From Arthrobacter sp. OAP107 (GTDB lineage Bacteria > Actinomycetota > Actinomycetes > Actinomycetales > Micrococcaceae): DNA of 64,000 nt. Position numbers and translations under genes: made by a program. The notes beneath the pieces are model-generated. The model did no database searches. It was not told the DNA's origin and saw only the letters and a list, made by a program, of their open reading frames with translations. The stretch is taken from positions 372,001 through 436,000 of the forward strand of contig NZ_JBEPOK010000001.1 in assembly GCF_040546765.1 (NCBI RefSeq), written 5' to 3'. Positions 45,084-54,169 of the stretch are shown piece by piece. The first letter of the stretch is position 1. Each line of letters begins with the position of its first letter.

Positions 45084-46007
45084 TCAGGATGTCGACCGCG
45101 TGTCGAACGCCGCAGCCGATTCCCGCAGCAGGCGCGCGACGGTATCCACAGGGGTACTGGCTGACCGCCGCCGGTCGAACCGCCGCAGAACGATGCGCCG
45201 CGTACCCAGCCCCGGGACGTCCAGGATATCCACCCCGGCCTGATTGATGCCGCTCAACGCCAGGGTGGGCACGATGGCGACGCCCTCGCCCGCAGCGACC
45301 AGCGCCAGCGCGGTCAGCGTGTCCTGGTACTGGTGCACGGTCTCCAGTTGGGCGCCCGTTGATTCACGGAGCCGGCCGAGCACTGAGGCGTTGGCCGCAG
45401 ATGAGTCGACGCCGAGCCACGGCAACGGCAAGCGGCCAAGGTCGATGTTCTCGGTGCTGAGCAGGGCGCCCGCGGGAACCACCAGTTTCCAGGGCTCGTC
45501 CAGCAGGGGTTCTTCGGTCATCCCGGCGGTAAGGGAACGGTTTCCGGCCGTCGTCGAATCGAGTTCCACCACTACGGCGTCGAGCGCGCGCTGCCGGAGC
45601 AGCCGCATCAGGGCGGGGAAGTCGTCCTCGATCATCCGGATCTGAAGCTGCGGGTACTGGACGCGCCACTCGGGCAGGCGCGGGATCACCACCGTACGGA
45701 CGAAGCTGGTGAATCCGCCCACCCGCACCACTCCTGCGATCTTCGCACCGCCTTCGATCCGGGCGCGGGCCACGCTGAGTGCGCGTTCGATCTCCTCGCC
45801 GGCTTCTGCAATGGCCAGGCCGGCGGGTGTCAGGACAGAGCCTTTGGGTGTGCGGACCACCAGCGCGTGCCCCGTCTCGTCCTCCAGTTTATTGAGCTGC
45901 TGGGACACCGCCGAGGGTGTAATTCCCAGTTCGTCAGCCGCGGCGAGCACCCCGCCTGTGCGGGCAACTGCGAGAAGAACCCGCAGCCTGCGCGGATCGA
46001 TATCCAT
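45084..46007 (-). CDS. LysR-family transcriptional regulator
   Basis: A 307-residue regulator: MDIDPRRLRVLLAVARTGGVLAAADELGITPSAVSQQLNKLE is the winged helix-turn-helix, followed by a LysR effector domain (VRVGGFTSFVRTVVIPRLPEWRVQYPQLQIRMIE). It is divergent from the small membrane-protein gene at 46263; the AT-rich 255 bp between them likely holds the control region. TAGAAC lies just upstream of ATG with no ribosome site, so it may be leaderless. Confidence 0.92.
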   Translation of the reverse strand: MDIDPRRLRVLLAVARTGGVLAAADELGITPSAVSQQLNKLEDETGHALVVRTPKGSVLTPAGLAIAEAGEEIERALSVARARIEGGAKIAGVVRVGGFTSFVRTVVIPRLPEWRVQYPQLQIRMIEDDFPALMRLLRQRALDAVVVELDSTTAGNRSLTAGMTEEPLLDEPWKLVVPAGALLSTENIDLGRLPLPWLGVDSSAANASVLGRLRESTGAQLETVHQYQDTLTALALVAAGEGVAIVPTLALSGINQAGVDILDVPGLGTRRIVLRRFDRRRSASTPVDTVARLLRESAAAFDTRSTS

Positions 46008-46262
46008 GTTAAGTAGTTCTAAACCATATCTTCAGTGGAATGCAATTGATCTAAAGTTACTTCTTCCTCATAATTGCTGTTAAAAGTACAGGTAAGGGAT
46101 ACAGTCCGGCCGTCCACAACATGGCCGGAGGGCTGGCAGATGCTGTTCGAACCACCACTGATCCCATTGGCAATGGAGCCACTTCCGAAACACTTTACAT
46201 ACAGCCCTCATCTCCACTCCGTCCAGTGAATGGCAGCCGGGCATCAACCCTGAAAGGACATC

Positions 46263-46604
46263 ATGGAACTGCTGTGGGAAATCTCCGGTTGGGCAGGCGC
46301 GGTCGCCATTCTGAGTGCATACCTGGCTGTGTCCATGGGTTGGCTGAAGGCCGGCAAGGGCTTCCAGATCGCGAATCTCCTCGGTTCATGCGCCTTCATT
46401 ATCAATGGCGCCTTCCATGAAGCGTGGCCCTCTGTGGTCACGAACGTCGCCTGGTTCCTCATTTCCGCGGTAGCGCTGGTTCGCATGCGCTCCCAGCAGG
46501 TGCCCCCCGCGCCGGCTGTCGAGCCTGCGCCGGTGCAGTTTCCCGGCGTCCCCGAAACCGGCCAGCTGGCCATCGTTGAGGCACCCCAGGCCCGCTGCGC
46601 TTAA
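46263..46604 (+). CDS. CBU_0592-like small membrane protein
   Basis: A 113-residue protein with three helices (about 5-24, 35-52, 57-75): ISGWAGAVAILSAYLAVSMGWL and FQIANLLGSCAFIINGAFHEAWPSVVTNVAWFLISAVAL match the CBU_0592 family. A Pro/Val-rich cytoplasmic tail follows. ATG 46263 follows AAAGGAC. Role unknown. It could be a target of the divergent LysR gene. Confidence 0.78.
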   Translation: MELLWEISGWAGAVAILSAYLAVSMGWLKAGKGFQIANLLGSCAFIINGAFHEAWPSVVTNVAWFLISAVALVRMRSQQVPPAPAVEPAPVQFPGVPETGQLAIVEAPQARCA

Positions 46605-46613
46605 CTGAAAGAC

Positions 46614-46641
46614 GACGACGGCGGGACGGCCCGCCGTCGTC
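46614..46641 (+). terminator. Hairpin terminator
   Basis: A perfect 12-bp stem (GACGACGGCGGG 46614-46625; partner 46630-46641, loop ACGG) begins 9 bp after the preceding stop codon. Confidence 0.7.
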
Positions 46642-46696
46642 CGCTTGAGGACGATTCCCCTTATGATTTCGGTACCGCCGTATTCCAGGGAGTGAC

Positions 46697-47026
46697 GTGC
46701 GAGGTACATCGGTCCGGCGGAAATCCGCCGCATGGCAGGCTTGGCTCTGGCTGATCGGAGCCGGCTTCGCTGTGCTGCTCGGCGGCATCGTCTTCGGCCT
46801 GCAGAAGACCGGCCCGCTCTGTGGCAGCCCGCTGATGCCGGACAGCCGCGCAGCTGAAGCATTCGACGCGCTGCACCGCGGCGCCGGAGCAGCCGCGGGC
46901 TGCTACCGCAGCATCGGGGCCGCAGCGGTTCCCACCTGGATCCTGATTGCGCTGGGCGTCGTCCTGGTACTGGCGGGCGTGACCGTCCGGATCGTCGCCA
47001 TCAGCCGGTCTGCTCCCACATCTTAG
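46697..47026 (+). CDS. Hypothetical two-helix membrane protein
   Basis: A 109-residue protein with helices at about 13-34 and 78-102 and a short extracytoplasmic loop holding two cysteines (GPLCGSPL, AAAGCYRS) that could pair. GTG 46697 has AGGGAG upstream. I know no family. The stop lies inside a tandem 18-bp repeat. Confidence 0.65.
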   Translation: MRGTSVRRKSAAWQAWLWLIGAGFAVLLGGIVFGLQKTGPLCGSPLMPDSRAAEAFDALHRGAGAAAGCYRSIGAAAVPTWILIALGVVLVLAGVTVRIVAISRSAPTS

Positions 47027-47058
47027 AAGTCAGACCCGGCTTAGAAGTCAGACCCGGC
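47023..47058. repeat. Tandem 18-bp duplication across a stop codon
   Basis: TTAGAAGTCAGACCCGGC occurs twice in direct tandem (47023-47040, 47041-47058). The first copy contains the TAG of the preceding gene (47024-47026). It looks like a recent slippage duplication. Confidence 0.85.
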
Positions 47059-47094
47059 TCAGAAAACAGGCGGCGGCACACCGTAAGGAGCCGT

Positions 47095-48513
47095 TCACGC
47101 AGAGGTCGCCGCGCCGTCTGCTGCCGCCTGCGTATAGGAGGCTGACACCCGGCGGTAGACCGGCGTCAGGAAAGCCGCCAGCGCGGCCGCGATCATGATG
47201 ATTCCGGCCACCAGGAACACCAGGGCGATGCCCCGCGAGGTGCCCTCGCCCAGGAGCGGGGCCAGTTGCGCGGCACCCTCGGCGGACCGCGCGTACGGGA
47301 TGATCCAGAACTGGGCGATCGGCGCGATGAGGAAGGCGGTGACCGGCGCCGCGGCCGACTCGAAGGCCATGGCGAACCCGAACACCCGGCCCTGGCGGGG
47401 GAGCGGCACCACCTGCTGGATGACTGTCTGCTCGGCGGCCTCCACGAACGGTATCAGCACCAGGTACAGCCAGATGCCCGCGACATACAGCCAGGCCCAT
47501 TCCCGCAGCGTGAACACCGCGCCGAGCAGCCCCATCACGGCCACGGCGATGAGCAGCGTCCGCAACGGGTTCCTGCCGAGCCCGAATTTGCCGATCAGTG
47601 CACCGCCCACGATGAATCCGGTGGAGCCGAGCGCGAAGACGGCGCCCCACGTCTCCACGGAAAACATTTCCAGTCCGTACGGATCCATCAACGCCATGTA
47701 AACGCCGCCGATGAAGTTGTTGAACGTCGAAAACAGGATGAGCGCGAACAGCCCTGCGATGGCCAGCACGGCAGCGAGTGAACCGCGCAGATCGAATCCG
47801 CCCTGGGCATCCGAGGCGGCCGCGCGCACTTCCTCGGGCATCCGCAGGGTAAGCAGGTGCGCGAACGCCAACGCAGTGAGCACCAGGGCGACGACGATGG
47901 TCCAGCCCATGCCCAGCAGCCCGACGGACAGCCCGGAGAGCAGCGAGGTGACGATGAACATCAGCCCCTGCACCATGCCCACCAGCCCGTTGGCGTTGGC
48001 CCTGCGGTCCGGCTCGATGAGGATGGTGACCGTCGTGGACAGCGCGATGTTCCGCGTGTTTTCCACCACCGCGCCCACCAGGATGATCAGCGTGAAGAGC
48101 CAGAACCAGGGCTGCGACAGGTCCAGGATCAGGGCTGTGGGTGCCAGCAGGAACATGACTCCGGACAGCATGAACATCACCAGGGTGAAGCCGGCGGCGA
48201 AGCGCATCACCGCGAGCTTCCGGTAGCGGTCCACGAAGGTGCCGAAGCTGATGCTGGACAGGGCGATCAGCAGCATGTAGACGCCACCCACCACCCCCGT
48301 GGCGATCACATTGCGCGTCTCCAGATACACCCAGAAGGTCAGCGCGAACCAGAGGTAGCTGGTGGTGATGTTGGCCAGCGCGGTGTTCACCAGGATCCCG
48401 GCGAAGGTGCGGGAACGCTGTGCCGGACTGCGCAAGGAGGTATCGACGGCGTCAGGATCGGTCAGACGGGGAGCCTCGGCATCCTGGACCGGGGCCGGTT
48501 CCTGCTCGGTCAT
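47095..48513 (-). CDS. MFS transporter
   Basis: A 472-residue protein with about 12 helices, N-terminal tail MTEQEPAPVQDAEAPRLTD, and the enterobactin-exporter/macrolide-efflux-like arrangement (FVDRYRKLAVMRFAAGFTL in the 2-3 loop). Substrate unknown. TACACT lies 7 nt before ATG 48513 (minus strand) with no ribosome site, suggesting a leaderless mRNA. Confidence 0.88.
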   Translation of the reverse strand: MTEQEPAPVQDAEAPRLTDPDAVDTSLRSPAQRSRTFAGILVNTALANITTSYLWFALTFWVYLETRNVIATGVVGGVYMLLIALSSISFGTFVDRYRKLAVMRFAAGFTLVMFMLSGVMFLLAPTALILDLSQPWFWLFTLIILVGAVVENTRNIALSTTVTILIEPDRRANANGLVGMVQGLMFIVTSLLSGLSVGLLGMGWTIVVALVLTALAFAHLLTLRMPEEVRAAASDAQGGFDLRGSLAAVLAIAGLFALILFSTFNNFIGGVYMALMDPYGLEMFSVETWGAVFALGSTGFIVGGALIGKFGLGRNPLRTLLIAVAVMGLLGAVFTLREWAWLYVAGIWLYLVLIPFVEAAEQTVIQQVVPLPRQGRVFGFAMAFESAAAPVTAFLIAPIAQFWIIPYARSAEGAAQLAPLLGEGTSRGIALVFLVAGIIMIAAALAAFLTPVYRRVSASYTQAAADGAATSA

Positions 48514-48554
48514 GCGTCCCAGTGTACTGACCGCTGACGGGCACGGTCACTAAC

Positions 48555-48606
48555 GCGAACGGACACTTGGGCCCCAAAAAGCAGGGCCGCAAGTGTCCGT
48601 TGGCGC
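48555..48606. repeat. Palindromic element, GCGAACGGACACTTG family, copy 1
   Basis: GCGAACGGACACTTG (48555-48569) is repeated in inverted form at 48590-48604 with one mismatch, enclosing GGCCCC/GGGCC. It lies just beyond the LLM-oxygenase stop and upstream of the MFS gene. The same arms occur at 58548-58611. Confidence 0.8.
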
Positions 48607-48619
48607 TGTTCAGTTCGAC

Positions 48620-49687
48620 TCAGCGTGCCGCGGCTACCGGCTGTTCCTGAAAGGCAGGCACCACATGCTCGATGAATAGCTCGAGCGAGCGCTTCTTCTC
48701 CCCGTGCGTGAGGCTGTTGTCGGACCAGAGGCTGAACTCGGTGACGCCGAGGGCCTCGTAGTGGCGGAGCCGTTCAATGACTTCCGCGGGTGTGCCGATC
48801 ATCGCCGTCCGGTGCAGGGACTCCGGCGTGAACTCGGGGCGGTCGGCGAACTTCTCTTCGGGGCTGGGCTCAAGGAAGCCGTTCTTCGGCGTCGTCTTGT
48901 TGCCGAACCAGGCATCGAACGTCCGGTAGAACTTCTGAATGCCCTCGGCCGGACGCCGCCAGCCCTCGGGCTCGTCCGCGGGGTGGACGTGGGTGTGGCG
49001 GAGCACCATGAGGTCCGGGCGGGGCACCCCGGGGTTGTTCTCCACGGCGGTGTCGAACTTGCGCGCGAGGTCCTCCACCTCCTCGTCGCCCTTCATCAGC
49101 GGCGTCACCATCACGTTGCAGCCGTTGGCGACTGCGAACTCGTGCGAGGAGATGTCGCGGGCGGCGATCCACATGGGCGGCGTCGGCCTCTGCAGCGGCT
49201 TCGGGACGCTGGTGGACGTCGGGAACTGCCATACCTCGCCGTCGTGCGCGTAGTCACCTTCCCAAAGCGCTCGCACGGCCGGGACCATCTCGCGCAGGTG
49301 CTTGCCGCCGTCGACAGCTGACATGCCGCCCATGAGCCGGTCGAACTCGAACTGGTACGCGCCGCGGGCCAGTCCCACTTCCATCCGGCCGTTGCTGATG
49401 ACGTCCAGCAGCGCCGTTTCGCCGGCCACGCGAAGCGGGTTCCAGAAGGGCGCGATGATGGTGCCGGCGCCGAGGCGGATACGCGAGGTGCGGGCCGCCA
49501 GGTACGCGAGCTGCGGCATCGGGCTGGGGGAGATGGTGTACTCCATCGAGTGGTGCTCACCGATCCAGACCGTGCTGAAGCCGCCGGCCTCGGCGATGAG
49601 GGCGAGTTCGGTCAGGTTCTCGAAGCACTCGCGGTGCGAGACGGACTCGTCCCAGCGCTCCATGTGGACGAAGAGGGAAAAGCGCAT
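48620..49687 (-). CDS. LLM-class flavin-dependent monooxygenase
   Basis: A 355-residue bacterial-luciferase-like TIM barrel using reduced FMN: FSTVWIGEHHSMEYTISPSPMPQLAYLAART, LGAGTIIAPFWNPLRVAGETALLDVISNGRMEVGLARG. Such enzymes include RutA (uracil ring cleavage) and the pyridine monooxygenase of Arthrobacter. It needs a flavin reductase; one is encoded divergently at 54170. It is the last gene of the minus-strand catabolic operon. The substrate is inferred to be a nitrogen heterocycle. Confidence 0.9.
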   Translation of the reverse strand: MRFSLFVHMERWDESVSHRECFENLTELALIAEAGGFSTVWIGEHHSMEYTISPSPMPQLAYLAARTSRIRLGAGTIIAPFWNPLRVAGETALLDVISNGRMEVGLARGAYQFEFDRLMGGMSAVDGGKHLREMVPAVRALWEGDYAHDGEVWQFPTSTSVPKPLQRPTPPMWIAARDISSHEFAVANGCNVMVTPLMKGDEEVEDLARKFDTAVENNPGVPRPDLMVLRHTHVHPADEPEGWRRPAEGIQKFYRTFDAWFGNKTTPKNGFLEPSPEEKFADRPEFTPESLHRTAMIGTPAEVIERLRHYEALGVTEFSLWSDNSLTHGEKKRSLELFIEHVVPAFQEQPVAAAR

Positions 49688-49902
49688 TAGGAACTCCTGC
49701 TTTCTGCCGCTGCCGGGTTGCGTTCGGCGATGGTCTGGTTGCCGCGGGACCAGTGCTCGTGCTCAATCTCGCGGATGATGACGGTGGTGTTTTCCGGTAC
49801 CGCGCCCACGGCGTTCTCCGCGGCGCGGTGCAGCTCGGCGATGAGCGCGCGGAGCTGCTCGGGGGTCCGGCCCCGGGCGATGGAAACTTCGATAAGAGGC
49901 AT
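49687..49902 (-). CDS. 4-oxalocrotonate tautomerase-family protein
   Basis: A 71-residue protein beginning MPLIEVSIARGRTPEQLRALI; Pro1 after Met removal is the catalytic base of this family. VPENTTVIIREIEHEHWSRGNQTIAER covers the second half of the fold. It would isomerise an enol intermediate from ring cleavage. It is packed between the aldehyde dehydrogenase and the monooxygenase with 1-bp spacings. Confidence 0.92.
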   Translation of the reverse strand: MPLIEVSIARGRTPEQLRALIAELHRAAENAVGAVPENTTVIIREIEHEHWSRGNQTIAERNPAAAESRSS

Positions 49903-49903
49903 A

Positions 49904-51391
49904 TCAACTCCTCATGATGAAGGGATCGGCGATGGGGGACTCGTCCGTGTTGATCCAGATGCTCTTGAGCCTGGTGTACTCGCGGATGCTTTCGATGCCG
50001 TGCTCCACGCCGACGCCGCTGGCCTTGAACCCTTCGCGCGGGGACGCCGGGGACATGGCGCGGTAGGTGTTGACCCACACCGTTCCTGCCTCCAGCCGGC
50101 TGGCCATCCGGTGTGCCCGCGCCAGATTGGTGGTCCAGACGCCGGCGGCGAGGCCGTACTCGGTGTCGTTGGCGAGCCGGAGCACCTCTTCCTCGGTTTC
50201 GAAGGGCATGATCGCCGCGACCGGGCCGAAGATCTCCTCGCGCACCACGCGCATGGAATTGTCGACGTCGGTCAGCACGGTGGGCTCGAAGAAGTACCCG
50301 CCGAGCGGAATGTTGGGGCGGCCGCCGCCGGTCAGGATGGTGGCGCCCTCCGAGACGCCCAGGTCAACGTAGCTGGCCACCTTGTCCCGCTGGTCCTGGA
50401 ACGCCAGCGGGCCAAGCTCGGTGGCGTCGAGCAGCGGGTCGCCGATCACGATGCTGCGGGCACGGTTCGCGACGCGTTCCAGCAGTTCGTCGTAGACGGA
50501 CTTGTGGGCGAAGACGCGGCTTCCCGCGATGCAGGTCTGGCCTGCCGCGGCGAAGATGCCTGCCACAACACCCATGGCCGCATTGGTGACGTCCGCATCC
50601 TCGAATACGATGTTCGGTGACTTGCCGCCCAGCTCCAGGGTGGAGCCGATGAAGCGCGATGCCGTGGACGAGGCGATCCGCGCGCCGGTGCTGGTGCTGC
50701 CGGTAAACGAGATCTTGGCCAGGCGCGCGTCGTCCACGAGAGCCGCACCGGCTTCTGCGCCAAAGCCCGTGACCACGTTGATCACGCCGGCCGGGAACCC
50801 TGCCTCGTCGGCAAGCGCGGCCAGCCGGAGGACGGTGGCTGAGGTGTATTCGGATGGTTTGATGACAATGGTGTTGCCGGCCGCGAGGGCTGGTGCCAGC
50901 TTGCTGGTGGTCAGCGTCAGCGGTGAGTTCCACGGCGTGATGGCACCCACCACGCCCAGCGGTTCGCGGAGCGTGTAGTTGAGGATGGCCGGCGTGGAAC
51001 CGGGGATGGTGTCGCCCTGGATCTTGTCGGCCAGCCCGGCGTAGTAGTAGTAATACTCCGGCATGGACGCCAGCTGCGCCCGCATCTCCCGCAGGAGCTT
51101 GCCGTTGTCCTGGCTTTCCATCCGGGCGAGCTCATCGGCGTGCTCACCGACCAGGTCACCGAGCCGGCGGAGCAGGTGCCCGCGCTTGGTCTGGCTCAGG
51201 TTCCGCCAGCTGGGGTTCTCGAAGGCTGCGGATGCCGCTGAGACAGCCATTTCGACGTCGGCAGCGTTGCCCCGTGCGGCCTGGTACAGCACGTCGAGGG
51301 TCGCCGGGTTGGTGCTGTCGAAGTAGTCGCCGGACGACGGCGGGACAAATTCCCCGTTGATGAAGTGGTTGTAGCGGCGTTCAACGGACAT
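49904..51391 (-). CDS. NAD(P)-dependent aldehyde dehydrogenase
   Basis: A 495-residue ALDH: GAITPWNSPLTLTTSKLAPALAAGNTIVIKPSE (cofactor), STLELGGKSPNIVFED (general base Glu), AAGQTCIAGS (catalytic Cys) and REEIFGPVAAIMPF. It should oxidise an aldehyde made in the cluster to the acid. Its ATG lies inside the 3' end of the hydrolase gene, so the two are coupled. Confidence 0.94.
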   Translation of the reverse strand: MSVERRYNHFINGEFVPPSSGDYFDSTNPATLDVLYQAARGNAADVEMAVSAASAAFENPSWRNLSQTKRGHLLRRLGDLVGEHADELARMESQDNGKLLREMRAQLASMPEYYYYYAGLADKIQGDTIPGSTPAILNYTLREPLGVVGAITPWNSPLTLTTSKLAPALAAGNTIVIKPSEYTSATVLRLAALADEAGFPAGVINVVTGFGAEAGAALVDDARLAKISFTGSTSTGARIASSTASRFIGSTLELGGKSPNIVFEDADVTNAAMGVVAGIFAAAGQTCIAGSRVFAHKSVYDELLERVANRARSIVIGDPLLDATELGPLAFQDQRDKVASYVDLGVSEGATILTGGGRPNIPLGGYFFEPTVLTDVDNSMRVVREEIFGPVAAIMPFETEEEVLRLANDTEYGLAAGVWTTNLARAHRMASRLEAGTVWVNTYRAMSPASPREGFKASGVGVEHGIESIREYTRLKSIWINTDESPIADPFIMRS

Positions 51392-52132
51392 GTGAATGCT
51401 CCTTGATGAAAGCGGTAAGCGTGTTGGCGAGCTCGTGGGGACGTTCCACCGGCATCATGTGGCGGGCGCCGCTGATGACGGAGTAGGTGCAGCCGGGGAT
51501 GGCCCGCGGCCAGCCGCGCGCTCATCCCGGGCGTTGACCCTGGGTCCAGCTCGCCGGTCACGGCGTGGGAAGGAACGGTGATCAGGGGCAGTTCGGCGGC
51601 GATTTCCGCGTCTGCCGTGGCGAACACGCGGTAGCAGGCCAGGAAGGACTTCGGGTCGTTCTTCAGCAGGACCTCGCGGGTCGCTTTGACCGTCTCCGCC
51701 GGCACGGCGGACCCTTCCGGATACCAGCGGCGGATCGATGCCTCCACGGTTGCCGGGAAATCCGATCCCGCCGAGGCGAGCCGCACCATGACGGCGGCGT
51801 GCTCCTCGGAGGTGCGTGCGCAGACCGAGGCCACCGACACCAGGCTGGCGACCAGGTCGGGCCGGAACCTGGCCACGTGCTGGGCCACGAGGGCGCCCAG
51901 CGAGAAGCCCACCAGGTGAGTATCCGGCTCGAGCCGTTCGGCGACGTCCGCCGCGAGCTCGGCCAGCGTTACCCCTTCGGGAGCCTTTGGCCGGCTCCCG
52001 TGGCCCCAGGAGTTCCAGGACCTGGACGTCGTATTCCGGTTCAAGGAATTCGCGGAGGGGGCCCCACATCGACCCGTCGAGGCCGACGCCGTGGATGAGG
52101 GCTATGCGGTCGCGGCTCACGGCGGCTGGCAC
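51381..52132 (-). pseudogene. Alpha/beta hydrolase, split by two apparent frameshifts
   Basis: RutD-like alpha/beta hydrolase of 249 residues once two single-base insertions are removed: one C in CCCC 52004-52007 and one in CCC 51503-51505. The restored protein starts PAAVSRDRIALIHGVGLDGSMWGPLREF (oxyanion HG), has LVGFSLGALVAQHVA (nucleophile Ser) and ends SGARHMMPVERPHEL (catalytic His). All motifs survive, so base-call error is likely. GTG 52132 directly follows the stop of the upstream gene. It would hydrolyse a ring-cleavage product. Confidence 0.85.
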
Positions 52133-52687
52133 CTACTTCGTTTCGGTGGCGAACGCTGCCAGGCGCTGCTGGGGCCGTCCCTGGGCAGCGGCGGCGAGGG
52201 CGATCACGATCTCATCGGCGTGCGGTGCGTCGTTGATCCGCACCTCGATGCTCTGGTGGTGCGAGCGGATGGTGGCGTCGGTGATGTGCTTGAGCGGGAT
52301 GTCGAAGACAACACCTGCCGGGCCGCGCTTTTCCACTGCGGGTAGGAGCGTGGTGGCCTTGGCGGCGTCGCGGAAGTGGTTTCCGAAGGCCAGCGTGTGA
52401 ATGAGCCCGGAGCCGTGCTCGATTTCGCCGTTCAGGCCCACGATGGCGGCCTTGCCGTACGCTTCGGCCGGGGACCCGAGGGCTTCGAGGACGCGGGGCG
52501 CGAGCAGCGCGCCGATGTCGGAGGCGTTCCCGTCGATGCCGGCGGAGAGGTCCTCCACGAAGCCCTGGCCGGCCCAGGGGTTCTTGACGATGGCTGCGAC
52601 GACGGCGACCCGTGCGGCGGGGCTGACCTCGCGGCCACCTTCGATGAGGACGTCTTCGGTCAGGGTGACGATCTTACGGATGCTCAT
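52133..52687 (-). CDS. PF06684 amino acid synthesis-family protein, copy 1
   Basis: A 184-residue protein of PF06684: RKIVTLTEDVLIEGGREV, AIVKNPWAGQGFVEDLS, YGKAAIVGLNGEIEHGSGLIHTLAFGNHFRD. The family name comes from weak genetic data and the reaction is not settled. It is a diverged tandem copy of the gene upstream (4-bp overlap), so the two may form a heteromer. Position inside the cluster suggests action on an amide or cyclic intermediate; that is inference. Confidence 0.88.
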   Translation of the reverse strand: MSIRKIVTLTEDVLIEGGREVSPAARVAVVAAIVKNPWAGQGFVEDLSAGIDGNASDIGALLAPRVLEALGSPAEAYGKAAIVGLNGEIEHGSGLIHTLAFGNHFRDAAKATTLLPAVEKRGPAGVVFDIPLKHITDATIRSHHQSIEVRINDAPHADEIVIALAAAAQGRPQQRLAAFATETK

Positions 52688-53295
52688 GAAACAAGTTCTC
52701 CTAGGGTGTCTGCTTTGACGATGGGGTCGGTGAGGCGGTCACCGATGCGGGAGTGGGGGCGGGGCCCGGTTGAGGCACCGAGGACGACGACGATCTCACC
52801 CGGGCGGGGTGCGTCACCGATGCGCGTGGTGATGGTCTGGTAGTGGGTGCGGGTTGCTGCGGCGTTCTTGTGCCACAGGGGTACGACGAGGGAGGCGCCC
52901 GCGTCGCCGCGGTCGTCGGCGAAGCAGATGATGGATTCGCCTTCGAAGAACTCACGGACGAGATTGCCGAAAAACGGTGTGTGGATGAGCGCAGCGCCAT
53001 GCTCGATTTCACCGTCCGTGCCCACAATCGCCGCCTTGCCGAAGGCCTCGATGGCGTCAACGCCGCCGAGGTTGGCAGCGAGCACCTCGGTGAGCTTGCG
53101 CGCCAGCACCGGGGCCAGCTGCACCACCTCGTCGCTGAGATCGTCCGTCGGGTTGCCGCCCAGCCAGGGGTTGCTGACCACGGCTGCTGCCGTGGCGCGG
53201 ACGGCGGGAACGGCGGGGGAGGCGCCGTTCTCGAGCAGGATTTCCTCGCTGTAGTACACGATCTTGCGGATGCCGGACCCGTGCTCGTTCGTCAT
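52684..53295 (-). CDS. PF06684 amino acid synthesis-family protein, copy 2
   Basis: A 203-residue paralogue of the previous protein: RKIVYYSEEILLENG, AVVSNPWLGGNPTDDLS, FGKAAIVGTDGEIEHGAALIHTPFFGNLVREFFEG. It has an additional C-terminal ~15 residues. The block KAAIVGxxGEIEHG is identical in both copies, which marks the likely active region. It lies 53 bp after the GntR gene and leads the structural genes of the minus-strand operon. Confidence 0.88.
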   Translation of the reverse strand: MTNEHGSGIRKIVYYSEEILLENGASPAVPAVRATAAAVVSNPWLGGNPTDDLSDEVVQLAPVLARKLTEVLAANLGGVDAIEAFGKAAIVGTDGEIEHGAALIHTPFFGNLVREFFEGESIICFADDRGDAGASLVVPLWHKNAAATRTHYQTITTRIGDAPRPGEIVVVLGASTGPRPHSRIGDRLTDPIVKADTLGELVS

Positions 53296-53348
53296 CGGAT
53301 CACTTCAATCATGGAGAAGCGCATGGCTTCCTTTCGTGGGTCGTTGGT

Positions 53349-54029
53349 TCAGTGCCGGCGGTCTTGCGCCGGGTCGGTCAGGGCCTCCCGGGATGAGGCG
53401 TGAACGTGGTTCCTCATGGCGGACTCGGCCCCGAAGGGGTCTTTGTGTTCGATCATGTCCAGGACGGCGCGGTGTTCGCGGGTGGAGGCTTCGAGCCGGC
53501 CCGGATGTTCAACCGTGCGCAGGACCAGCCGCTGGTAGGCGAGCTGGTTCATGAGCCGCTCGTAGTGCTCAACAAGCTTGCGGTTGTCCGAGCCGCGGAC
53601 GATCGTCCAGTGGAACTCATGCACCAGCCGGGCATAGGCGTCGGTGTCATGGGTGAGCGAAGCCATTTCTGACTCCTCAAGGTTCCGCCGCAGGACGGCC
53701 AGCTCCTGGACCTCGCCGCGGCGGGCGAGCAGGGATGCCGCCAGTCCCTCAAGGGACTCCTTGAGCTGGAAGAGCTCGATGATCTCCCTGCGGGTGGGTT
53801 CCCGCACAAAGGTGCCAACCTTCGGGCGGATTTCCACCAGACCCTCATGCTGCAGCTGTTTGAGCGCTTCCCGGATCGGGGTCCGGCTCACGTCGAACTC
53901 CTGGGCGAGGAAAGCCTCGGGGACGACTGCGCCCGGGGGAAAGTCTCCTCCCAGGACGAGGCGGCGGATCCGGTCCAGGAGCCCGTCCCGGTCAGCTGCT
54001 TCCCTGACTACTTCGAGATCATCTTGCAT
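53349..54029 (-). CDS. GntR-family (FadR/FCD) transcriptional regulator
   Basis: A 226-residue regulator with a winged helix (FPPGAVVPEAFLAQEFDVSRTPIREALKQLQHEGLVEIRPKVGTFV) and an FCD helical effector domain (KESLEGLAASLLARR; LVHEFHWTIVRGSDN, with metal-binding-like His). I prefer ATG 54029; an upstream ATG at 54050 lies within a palindromic operator candidate. It is the first gene of the minus operon and divergent from the reductase gene, so it probably controls both arms. Confidence 0.9.
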   Translation of the reverse strand: MQDDLEVVREAADRDGLLDRIRRLVLGGDFPPGAVVPEAFLAQEFDVSRTPIREALKQLQHEGLVEIRPKVGTFVREPTRREIIELFQLKESLEGLAASLLARRGEVQELAVLRRNLEESEMASLTHDTDAYARLVHEFHWTIVRGSDNRKLVEHYERLMNQLAYQRLVLRTVEHPGRLEASTREHRAVLDMIEHKDPFGAESAMRNHVHASSREALTDPAQDRRH

Positions 54030-54053
54030 ACATGAAAGCGTATGTTGCATGCA
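54024..54053. promoter_or_regulatory. GntR operator candidate
   Basis: TTGCATAC (54024-54031) and GTATGTTGCATGCA (54040-54053) form an inverted CATAC/GTATG repeat with repeated TTGCAT words, at the GntR gene start and in the divergent control region. The symmetry and spacing suit a GntR dimer. Confidence 0.5.
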
Positions 54054-54169
54054 TCAGCAGCGTCAACAGGTTCGAGCATTCTTTTCGAAAACTCTTTGTT
54101 TTCAAGGAAATCCGCGGATTTCCGTATTCCTCTTGACCTTAGGATGTGAGCTGGCTTACCGTCGTTGGT

